In this document: positions 23,171 to 35,100 of the stretch, in pieces
Layout: every line of letters begins with the position of its first letter
Numbering within the stretch: position 1 is the first letter of the stretch
Assembly (NCBI RefSeq): GCF_035083965.1
Contig: NC_089726.1
Location: 15,753,501-15,817,500, forward strand
DNA: 64,000 nucleotides
Direction: 5' to 3'
Source of the DNA: Branchiostoma lanceolatum
Lineage: Eukaryota > Chordata > Leptocardii > Amphioxiformes > Branchiostomatidae
Program-made: the position numbers and the translations under genes
Notes under the pieces: generated by a model
Databases searched by the model: none
What the model was told of the DNA's origin: nothing
Seen by the model: only the letters and a program-made list of their open reading frames with translations

Positions 23171-26100
23171 CTACAGAATTTGACAACAAAAACAACTCTT
23201 CTTCTTCTTGTTATGCTCTCTTCTTGTGTTCGAATCGTGATCTTTTCCATTAGACCCTGCACCCCCCTGCTCTTGAAGTGGACGAGTCGCCGGGAGCAGG
23301 ACGTCCTCCACAATAACATACCCAAGTTTGGTGGTCAGGACGATATTGTCACGGTTGGCCACAATACAGGTAATTGTTGCGTACACGTACTGGGCAGTCA
23401 ACATCTTTCCTATAACCATATAAGAGGAAAGCTTTCATCAAAACACATAGAGAGATAGACAGTAAGCAAAGATATACAAAGTCAGTATCTACAATGAGGG
23501 ATTGTCAACGTTACATCTCGTATTTAGAGGAAATTGAAAAGTAGAAACAAAGCATGTGATAATCAATGATACACTTGAAACAAAAGTGCAACAAACACTT
23601 AACATCAAAATTGACTGTCGGTGTTTAAAAAAAGATCCAATTTTAGCCGTTATGTAAATTAAATTCCTACCTGTTTGGAGGTCCCACATCTTGAGTGACC
23701 TGTCGTGACCCCCCGTCATCAGGTACTTGTCGTCGTAACTAAACGACAGACACACGATCCCTTTAAACACGGGTGACTTTGCGTACAGTTCGTGTACGAG
23801 TCTCCCCGTGCCCAGGTCCCACACCCTCATGGTTTCACCTGACGACCCTGAGGCCAACAACTTCTGGTTATGGCTGACACTCAAACATGTCAGCGGGCTC
23901 TGATGGCCGACCAGACGGTACGCAACTTTGTCTAGCTCGTTGTTGAGGACGACGATTTCTTTCTTGTCCGTGCCGATTGCGGTGTATTTCCTGTCGTCTG
24001 TCATGGTGACGCAGGTGATTTTCCCATCACAGTTCGGCTTGCGGGTCCATAGAAGCATCATGGAGTCGATATCCCAGGCTGACACGGAGTTGTCGTCTGT
24101 GACTGCTACCAGGTACCTTTCAAGAAAAATGAATACTGACTTGTGAAGCATAACTTATTTCTTTGGCATTGAAAACAAAGCACCTTTATCAAAGAAAGAT
24201 AATAGCTACTGGTTACTTATACTAATCTAACAGAATAATGATATTACCCGCTTTGACATCAAAAGGAAAGTAGCCAATCACGTTTTGCACCAGCAATATT
24301 CACTAATAATCGACTACAGACTGATAACAGGTGTCTTTCTCAACTACATACCTGTCCATACGCGTGATCCAGAAGCACCTGATGCCACCTGAAGCCTTGT
24401 CCAGCTGCCGTATCAACAGGCCCGTGTTCAGGTTCCACAGCTTGATGAAACCTGCCTCGTCTCCAGTCACCACACAGTTGTTGTCCTGAGTTATCCTTAG
24501 GTAGGTTATGGAGCCTATAAAAACACAGAAATATCGTCAATCTTCGTTACAAGCACGAAATTGCTTCTGCGATATATGTATAGTTTAAACGGTTGCAAGT
24601 TGATAAATTTACAGCTAGTATTTCAGAATTGATTAATTTACACTTCACATAAATGTAATATCGTTATCATTACCAGGCAATCTTAGAGAATGTAGTGTTC
24701 AGAAAATGTTACAGAAGCAGCGCAAACAAGTGTAAACCATGAAAACATGACCACTTACCATCCTTGTTAGTGATAGTTCGGATGTCTTTGCCGTCTTTTG
24801 AGTTCCACACGTTCACCTCATTCTCACTGCCCTCCCGTTTGTACACCACGTACCCTGCGTCACTAGTCACACCCACAATGCCGTACTTGTCAATAAACCT
24901 CGGAGTGGACATCTTCATCTTGCTCTGTTCGACGTCCCAAACCTTGGTGTAGTAGGAGTCTGTGGACACCGTCACGACGATGTAACCGGTCACCTCCATC
25001 GCGTTGATCTTTGCCGCTTGTCCGTCCAGTGTCTGGACGAGCTGACCACTCTCGAAGTCCCACACGTTCAGGTGTTCGTCCCGAGCCCCGGACACGATGA
25101 CCTTGTTGTCGCTGGTGACGCCAACACAGTCCACAATGCCGTAGTGCCCCTGCAAATGGTGGACCTCTCTTCCATTCGATAAGTCCCACAGTTTCACCAC
25201 CTTGTCGGATCCCGATACTGCATATTTACCATCTGATGTGATGGCTAGAGAGTACACAGGATGGGAGTGTCCTTCTAACCTGTGAACCACCTCCCCGTTC
25301 TCAATATCTATGACAGAAAGTGTCGTGTCCTTTGACCCGGACACAATCCTTCCATCCTGGGTGACCTTGAGACAGGTCAGGTGATCTGTGTGGTGTGAGA
25401 AGGTGTTTTTCAGCTCCCCTGTCTCCGTGCCCCACATCTTGATGGTGTTGTCTTCTGCTCCTGTGATGATGTACTGGTTGTCATGGGAAACTGCCAGGCA
25501 GGAAACAGCTCCCTCATGCCCCTTCAAGGTGAACTGCAGCCTGCCAGACTCTATGTCCCAGACATTAACCTGAAATCCGAGACAAGATAAGTTACTTGAA
25601 TGTCTTTTGCTTGGGCCGGGAGTCTTAAATCTGACATCTTCGGGACTTGGGGACACTATGTTTATCATCAACAGTACAGTTGATAATACAATGGTAGTAC
25701 AGCTTTCTCCCACTCACCACTTTCCCAGCAGGTGACACCACCTTGCAGGAGTCCACGGTGGTGGTCAGCAGGGCGTGGTGCTGGTAGTGGGTGTGGTCCT
25801 CCTCCATGGTGATGACCAGCCGCCCCGTCTCCAGGTTCCACACCTTTAGGGTGTTGTCAAGCGAGCCGGACACTAGCAGTTCGTTGTTGGGGGCTGCAGC
25901 CAGGACCTCAACGGCAGCTGTCATGGAAAAAATGATAATTAGTAGGAACGGCTCCACTCCATATGCATAACCAAAATGGATACAATAATATGTATCAAAA
26001 AGAAATTTTGTTTGTAAAGAAAGTGCTTGCGTTCTATAGTATCATATGTAGGGATGTATAGTTGTTTGTTGCTATCCTATATACTTTTCTGTTGTATTTA

Positions 26101-29100
26101 CTATATTATCAATTCACTAAAACGGCTCCACCTCTTTGGCTTCGCCAAGAGAAATTTTTACGTTTGCAGTAAAATGTATAAAGTTCATAGGAGACACAAG
26201 TACCTGTATGTCCCGTTAATGTTCTTTCCAGTTCCATGACGTCCGACTCGTTCTCGTAGATGCGGATGGTGCAGTCTCGTGCAGCGGTCATCATGTAGCC
26301 TCCGTCTGGAGTCATGGCGATGGACGTGATCCCGTCTCTGTGATGGGCCAGGGTCGTCCGCAGAGGACCACCTTGTATGGTAGTACAGACGTTGATACCG
26401 TCTTTACGTGTAACCGTAATAGCATTTTTTAAACATTGCAGTCTTTACCTCTATCAACCTACATTTGTATTTTTATGCAGTTGACTATCGTGAAGTGCAA
26501 CATGATATGAGATGTATACTAGTATATGTGTAGTGCCCAAAAAGGCATCCCCATGCCTATGAAATAGGGTTTTAGAAAATCTATAACTGGAGAGCTTAAG
26601 GCTCTGCATTCAATGATGAAAGTTTTTCTTTGTTATTGTTACTGACGAAAAATAGCGAATCTACCTGGTGGATAAATGCACGTGTTGCGGGGCAACAAAA
26701 ATGGACGTCGCGTCACGTGATCGCAAAACGTCTTACACCACGCCCGTGACTGCTCCAGAAGGCTGTCTATGATTGGTCGAGATTGACGTTCGAACGGTAC
26801 AAGTCGTCCAATCAGCTCCAATGCCAGATAGCTTGGTACGCCACCTGTTGGGCCATGGGGTCAAAGAGAATCTAAATTTGTGTATACTTTATACTCAGCT
26901 GACGTTACAGTACGGTGAGTAAGAAGCAGCATTTTAAACCTAATGCAGATTTTGTGCAGTTGATTTTGATGTAAAGGTGCACTTCAATTACATAATACCT
27001 TTAGCTGTGTGATATCAAAAAGAAACCATTTTATAAATCACTGCCTGTAGAATAACCTTTAGAATTCCTTTATATTCAGCAACAAAACTATGATGAACAA
27101 ATGTCACATAAAAACCTTTAAACTCCAGAGTGGGTTTGATGAGCCTCAGTGCGTCCCTGAGAAGCCTGATTTCCAGGTTATCCTGCACCTGAAGCACCAT
27201 GTTGTAATCTTCTGTCAGACTCTTGACACCAAGCGCATCAGTCTTGGCGTTCATGAAAGCCAGATTACCTAAAGACGGAGAGTAACAATGATATGTGTAT
27301 GTGCGCTGTGCAGGATGTTAAGACATCAACCTTTTGAGACAACATCGCAATTTCCGACTATCTATGATATTAGACACATGCGTTTCCACTTTAATCAGAA
27401 GTAATCACAGCGGATTGATCCTTCCGGGAGATCTTATCTGACCTCCCATGGAATCTTAGGCTGGTCACTACTGCGCGTGCGAGTAACATTCCACAAATAC
27501 CAACCACGGCATAGCTGGAATGTACGGAATTCTCTGCAACTAAAATTTTCATATTATCATGAACAACTCAACAAACCCTTACCAAGAGTGTGTTTAAAGA
27601 TGTCGTCCATCCTACTTGCATGGAGAAGGTGAAAGGTCACCTCGTTCAGTTTGCGCCGGTTGAAGACGTTGTCATCGTACTTCAAGGGCTGAGGGACGAC
27701 GTTACGGTCAGCGTTGTAGTACTCCTGCTTCCCGTTGACCTCCATGGTGATCTCCTTCTTGCGACCGTTGCTCCACGTGCCGAGGAAGAAGTCGGCCAGG
27801 ACGTGGTGACGTGCTTTACTGTTGTCTCCTGCTAGGTACCGCTCCTGAGCACACTCTATGAACTGTCTGTGGAGAGAACAAAATAACAGACATTGACACC
27901 ATTGCCTTTCATCTCCTTCTTTGCTGTCATTACCATGGTGTTCCATTCTCTGTGTGTAAAAGTAATTATAACAACTACATGTAGACACAACATAAAAGAA
28001 AGCACTGGTTTAAACTGTTTTTACATTTTCCTTTTGAAATGTTTGATATAGTCACTTTTGCAATCTATATCGCATAAAATGTCACAAGCATCATGTAGCA
28101 CACCAGTTCAATTTTAAAATATCCTAGCTGTTGTATGTCAGTAGAATCTCTCATGCCAGGCCCACCGTTTGTGTATATGCCAAGCATTGGCTCTAGCATG
28201 CTAACTTGCAGCCTGTCCTTCTCGCTGCTTTACTAGCGCTAGCACTAGCCAGTCATCAGCAAATCCCCTCTTGTTGTTGGAGGGAAAGTTACCAGCCAAT
28301 CAGGTTGTCTGTTGACCATAGGCGGCGACATTGTTTGTTTGTTTGTTTATTGTTTCTTCGCATATGTACAATACAATATAAAAACAAAGAGAAATAGAGT
28401 AAATAATACATGCAGGAGAGGCCAGAAGCCTATACGGCTTTTCGGGGGCCTCCCCCAAACTACTCAAATGGGATTTTTACAAAATCATATATCATCGAGA
28501 CTAAGAAAAACTAACGAAACAAGAAATTGGAATTTTAACATAAATCAATGAAACAAATGAAAAGAAGAGGAACTACAAAGTAAATTTTGAGTTGTAAACA
28601 TAATAAGTATTATAATGAATAACAATTTATAAAGAAATAGGTCAAAATTATACAAAAACTAGAGTTCCACGACCTCATATCTTCGCCAAATAATATGAAT
28701 TGTACCGACAGATGCAAGTACCAAATTACCGCCATTTACCAATATGACATTACATAGCCGTTTTTCTCAACGACCATTCAATTTAAGTCTTTATTTGCTT
28801 AAACAATATCTATCAATGTTCCCCTCTTTCTCAGTGGTTTGATATGCCACATGTCTTAAAGTCCTCTCATGGAATGTCAATAACAGTTAGACATCCAGGT
28901 AATAAGGATTTTTCTGATTTGTTTATTCGGCTGTAGATAAGTACAGCCAGGGCTACCTAAAGGCTAAGGCTATTACGGGTTAGCCCTAGCTAGTAACTGA
29001 ACAATATCCCCCTGATACAAGCTTTCACAAAGACTGAAATACGACTTAAATGCATATGAACGCGCCCAAACATAGAACTCGGCAGATTTTAAAAAAGATT

Positions 29101-32100
29101 CATTAATCATGCAAATTAGGTCCTGGCATAATTATCATCTAACGTCAATCATCAGATTCATTTTTAAATCTAGCTATCTTCATACCAAACATAACAGATA
29201 CATTTTAGTCCTTTCTTTTCAATCGCCCAGCTAGTAAGCTAGCTGTTGACCTAGATTCAGGACGCCAGCTGTTGACCTAGATTCTGGACGCCAGATGTGT
29301 ACTATCACGTGCCGCTACTATGGTGCAGCAGTGCTATACATTTTCCTCAATGATTACGTAAAGTAGGTCATGATCTGCATAATGAGCATATCATTATGTT
29401 GATCATCACCTAAGGTACATATATACCAAATACAAGAATAATCCATCAATCACTGCTTGAGTTATCCTCCTCAAAAGTTACAAACAAATAGGCCCACTGC
29501 AGTTTACGGCAAGCCGCAAGGGGGCCCAAACTTACATCACTTACTCCCTGCCCCAAGATCTATCTACCACTCAAAAATCATAACCATAGCACCTGCAAAA
29601 AAATTGACCACAAACTTTGAGCGGATTAATAAACTTTCCTTATTCATTATGCAAATTAGCTCCTGGTTTTCATAATCTGTATTTGATTATGTAAAACATT
29701 ACCTAAGCTATCTACATGCCAAAAATCATGACGATCCGTCAACCCCTTCTTTAGTTATTCGCCTCCAAAGGTTTCAACAAAAACGCCAACTGTAGGTCCA
29801 AACAATCCGCTAGGGGGCCCAAACTTGCACCACTCATTCCCTGTTCAAGATTCAATGTATTACTGGAAAAACATGAGCCTGGCACCTCCAGAAAATTCGA
29901 CCTCAAACTTTAAAACTCAGCTGCAGTACCTTAAATATCCGCTAGGAGGCCCATTATCGAACTTGACCTTCCTCTTTGACACTCCTACCTACCCACTTAA
30001 TATCATGCACAGCCGTCAACAGCACCTTGAGTTATGCTGGCGACATACAAACTCACACAAATTCAAAGCCCGCTGCAGTACTGTAGGAAAGCGCTAGATT
30101 GATAATTTTCGAACTTGACCTTCGTTCCTACAACCTCTTCTGATCTACGAAAAATCATGAAGATCCATCAACGTTTCCGTCACTTTTTTTGCCTACATAC
30201 AAACACAAAAACACGCAAAGTCCACTGCAGTACTGATAGAATATGCCAGGTAAACGGTTTTCGAACTTGACCTTCCTTTGCACAACCACTACACACCTAC
30301 CAAAAATCATAAAGATTCATTGAAGCTTTCTTGAGTTATGCTCCTGACATACATACAGACCCACCCAACAGATTTTTCAACCGAAAACATAATCTTCCCC
30401 GAGTACTAGTACTCGGCGAAGATAATAACAATCATATGAATTATTTTGTCATCGGATACCAAAGGAAAAGTGAAAAACAAGGAAAACAAACAAATCAGGA
30501 GAAAGTAATACTTGGATGTTCTATGATATCTATCTTTAAAAGTTTTTTGAAACTAGGTAAAGACGAGCAGGACTGTAGAATGTGGCTGAGATTGTTCCAT
30601 ACGGTGGGGCCTCTAAACATTATTGTATGTTGTTTTTGAGTAGTTTTTGTCATAATTGATCTTAAAAGATTATGTTGTCTCGTATAGTGGTGATGGATAT
30701 CTGAGTTGAAATTTAAAAGACCTTTGTATTGTTCAGGTAGGGAAGAGCTATTATGGACAATTTTATGGACAAATAAGGCAATTTGAAATTTATTAATGTC
30801 AAATACAGTCATAACATTTAAATCACGAAACAGAGCTGCTGTATGTGCTGTGAATGAGGCATTGGCTGCTATTCGTACAAAGCGCTTTTGAAGGAGGTAA
30901 ACAGGATTGATGGATGTTGTGTACGTACTACCCCAAATTATGTTGCAATAAGTTAGATAAGGGTAAATCAAACTGTAATAAAGAACCATAAATATGTTTC
31001 GTGACAGCAAAGATTTGACTTTTCTAATGATGCCTATGTTTTTGGAAATTTTTTTGCAAACAAAATCAATTTGGTTCTTCCATGAAAGTTTCTCGTCTAT
31101 AATTACGCCTAAAAAACGGGTGTGACTTACTTGATTGATAGCATTGTCATTAATATAGATCCTAGCCTTTTCTTTATCGTATTTCTTGTTCCTTCCTACA
31201 AAGATAATAAAATTAGTTTTTTTCACGTTAAGGGACAATTTATTTGCCTTAAACCATTGATTTATCTTATACAATTCATTATTCATAGATGTTACTAACG
31301 TGTCAAAATTTTTATGGGACATAAACAAGTTTGTATCATCTGCAAATAACAGAGCAAATAATTTATTTGATACTGATGCCAAGTCGTTAACATAAATTAA
31401 AAACAAGAGGGGACCAAGAATGGATCCTTGTGGTACGCCACATGTTAAGGCATTTTGGGAGGAAATATTATTTCTATTAGAGACGAACTGTTTTCTGTTA
31501 GTTAAGTAGTCTTTTAGCCAACGAAGGGCAGAGTCGGTAAATCCATAGGTGAATAGTTTGTTGAGAAGTATGTTGTGATCTACTGTATCGAATGCTTTGG
31601 AAAGGTCAAGAAATATTCCTATCGTGTATTCGTTATTTTCTAAGGATGTGGTGATTTTGTCAACAAGTTGCAAGAGTGCCATATATGTCGAGTATTTTTT
31701 TCGAAATCCATATTGATGCGCATATAATATATGATTGATTTCAAGGTGATTCACAATCCGTTTATAAACTAATTTTTCCAAGATTTTTGAGAAGGCCGGT
31801 AAGATTGATATTGGACGATAATTGGTGAAAACACACGGATCTCCGGCTTTGTACAATGGTATAACTTTGGCTATTTTAAGGTCTGCTGGCACTTCTCCGT
31901 TTCTCAGAGAAGTCTTAAAAACATGTGTTATTGGCTCTAGAATTTCGGGAACAATCTGTTTTAACAGCAAGGCACTTATTTCGTCTTGGCCAGGAGCTGC
32001 GTTTTTTAAATTCATAATTATATCATGGATTTCCGTTGCGGTGGGTTCTTCAAAAGAGCTTATAGGTGGGTACGAATTAAAAAGGTATGACTCAGGAGAA

Positions 32101-35100
32101 ATATCTGTTTCATCAATTTCTTTTGCAAGAGAGGGGCCAATGTTTACAAAAAAATCATTAAATTTGTCTACTATGGCTTTTGGATCAGATACCTCCAATT
32201 CCCCATCAATAAATTTATTCGGAAGAATATTAGTTGCCTTTTTCCTGTTCATAATTTCATTAATTAGTTTCCAGGTTTTTCGTATGTTAGTGGATGCAGC
32301 TGTAAATTGGTCTTGGTAATATTTCCTTTTGCAATTACGAATCAGCCTGTTGAATTTGTTTCTGTACGATTTGTAACTATGCAGTCTTGTTGGTGTAGGA
32401 TTTTTTAAATATTTCTTGTAGAGTCTATTTTTCATTTTAGAGGACTTGCGGAGACCTGTAGTAAACCAAGGCTTGTCGATGCCTAGATTTTGCTTTGCTG
32501 TAGAGTTTGATAGGGGAAAACATGTGTCAAAGTGTGAATTAAAAATTTGCATGAAGTCACAATAAGCAGAATTTGCATTTGTGTTGTTTTGTACACAATC
32601 CCAAGTTTCCTCGGATAAAACATGTTTAAAAGTATCAATATTTTTTCTATTGAATTTCCTGCACTTGCGTTTTTCATATTCAATTTTCTTGTCTCTATTA
32701 CATACATGTTCTATAATGTGGAATATTGGAAGATGATCAGATATATCTGTAACAAGGAGACCTGATGTGCATGGGCTCGTTAAAGAATTCGTCAATATGT
32801 TATCTATCAATGTCGCTGAGGTTTTTGTTATTCTTGACGGTTTAGTGATAGTTGGAAAATAACTACACGAATACAAAGTATTTAGGAAGTCCGCAGTTAA
32901 TGAGTGATTTTCACTTTTTAGAAGATCAAGATTGAAATCGCCAATCAAATAACAGTTTTTGCCTTCTTTATCGATAGCATCTAAGGTCAGGGTAAGGTCA
33001 CTTATGAATGTTCTTATATCCGAATTTGGGGGCCGATAAATGCAGCCTATTATAAGGCTCTTTGCCGTTGTCAATGAAGATGCGGGGATTTCTATAAACA
33101 TTGATTCAATTTGTCCATTTTCTGCTTGTATAGCAAGATCTTTACGTTCTATGAATTGCATGCTCTCGTGTAATAAGATGGACACTCCCCCACCCATTCT
33201 GGTTGATCTACAACAATGTATAGAAGTGTAATTAGGTATATCATACAGATGTGAGGTGGAATCTTGTAGCCATGTCTCGGTGAGACCAATGATGGAAAAC
33301 TCATGGCGAAGAGTGGACAGATAATGCACGAAATGATCGTGGTTACGTGGGAGGCTTCTAATATTAAGATGTAGAATTGAAAATGTATTCTTGGGTAGTG
33401 TATTGCACAAAGTGGAAAACGAGTTTTCTGAGAAATACTGGCACGAATTGTCTGTAGAGTTTCTTAAAAGATTTACGTCAGGGTCCCAGTTATCTGTATA
33501 TTTTGTGTTATTTAATAAGAAAGGGTCAAAAATCAAATTGTCATTATCAAAGATGTACTTACCTGAAGTTTGTATTCCTTGTTTTTTGTTTGTTTCAGGG
33601 GTAGCCATAGTCATAGATAAAGTATTTGTAATACAGAATAATAATTCTGGTAGGCTTGTACACAAGAGGGAAGAAAGAGGAGGAGAAAATATTATTTATG
33701 TGGTCAGAAGTAGGGGAATGTGAGGTTTTAAGTAAGTCGATATTAAAATCACCAAGTATATAGCAGGTACACTTATCTTTGTTGATATTGTTATCGTGAT
33801 TGGTTGGTTTCGGCTGGTCAGTGCTAACGCAGCGGTATACCATAAGTACTGTACCTGTGAAACAGCTGCAGGACTCTCTTCCCGTCTGCCTGTCTCTCGG
33901 CGAGGTACTCCATGATGTCGTACTTGAGGCGGGTGACGATGAGTGGAGGGATGCGCACCAGGTCCTTGTTGGGAGGAGACCAGTACTGGTACACGTCGTC
34001 CAACACTTCATCGTCCAGAGAAAGGACATCCTCTAGCTCGTGTTCTGATATCCCTTTCCTATGAGATAAAGTGTTATTTAGGTGTTGCGAATATCTTTAT
34101 AAAGTTGAACATTGACATGAAAAAGGTAAATGCTTAAACAGGAATCTAGTTTTAAGTGTCAGCATGCATGTCTAACACTGTATCTATAGCAAAACGAACT
34201 GTGACGACATGAAAAAGGTGAACGTTCGAGGGAAGACATAGTAACCTACTACAGTGGATAGAAACGTTAGAATTTGGAACTGAGCATACGTCAAAGGTTT
34301 TCTTGAAACGAGCAGTGAATTTCGGCGTAGGGATATTCAGACACGAGATGAAAACTATGAAAGTCAAGACGTTTTACTGCATTTCTTACCTTGCAGCAGC
34401 GATGTACCCCAGTGTGTGTGACACAAAGATGGTTCCATGCTGAACCTCCAGTCTCTCATACAGCAGATTGATGGCTGCCCTCGCTGACTGTGCAACCCGT
34501 AGTTCTGATTCTGGTGTGTACGACTTCCATCTTCGAGCTTCGTCAAATGCCACTTTCAGAAACAACGGCTGCCGACAATGTGAAAACGCAGACAAGATGA
34601 CCTCCCTCTGTTTGTCGGTAAGACATCGCTGGACCTGAGCAAGCCACGTGTCCAGAATCTCCCCTCCCACCTGTTCTGACAGTGTGGGCACCTGGATGTA
34701 GCTGTTGTCGCTGCGTATCGTGCGTTTCATAGTCTTCAAAAGATCAAACTCATCAGGCAAGGTGGAGACCACGATGTGGACGTTCGGTGGGAGGGATTTG
34801 GGCAGCCAGGTCAGGCTGTAGGCTCGGTCCACAGACGACAGCTGGTCCAAGGAGTCCAGGAGGATGAGAAGTGGCCGGTCCTTCTCGGACACCTTGTCCA
34901 GAAGCGTGGACAGATACTGGACGATTTCGGCAAAGTTGTTGAGAACCCTTTCGGGAGGTGACTCGATGCCGTAGACTTCACATGTCTGTAGACAGAGGCT
35001 CTGTAGAACAGGGTGGATGAGGGTGCTGTGTGGTGACGTGCCCAGGAAACGAATGATTGTCACAAGGTTTTCTCCACACGTCTGTGCAGCGTTCTGTGCC

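Larger units (their letters stand above)
28328..33640 (-). mobile_element. LINE (CR1/Jockey-like non-LTR retrotransposon), nearly complete, carrying an insertion
   Basis: The ORF at 30495-33614 is followed on the minus strand by a 3' UTR that seems to continue past an inserted repeat (28655-30430) to a CAAA-type tail at 28331-28350. The 5' side ends near 33640, where the sequence changes into an older LINE fragment. It lies in the intron between exons 5 and 6 of the NWD1-like gene, in the same orientation as the host gene. The assignment of 28328-28654 to this LINE is inferred from orientation, AT-rich UTR character and tail; the exact ends and target duplication were not established. Confidence 0.65.

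Noticed and set aside
28655-30430. Helitron interpretation of the composite repeat, prompted by CTAG at one end and a hairpin at the other
   Set aside because: The hairpin is not placed about ten bases before a CTRR end on the same side, and no TC start or Rep/helicase is present.
31822-32319. 165-codon plus-strand frame
   Set aside because: It is antisense to the LINE reverse transcriptase ORF and resembles no protein.
33595-34029. 144-codon minus-strand frame as a separate gene
   Set aside because: It is a chance fusion of the antisense of an NWD1-like exon in another frame with a piece of a LINE endonuclease.
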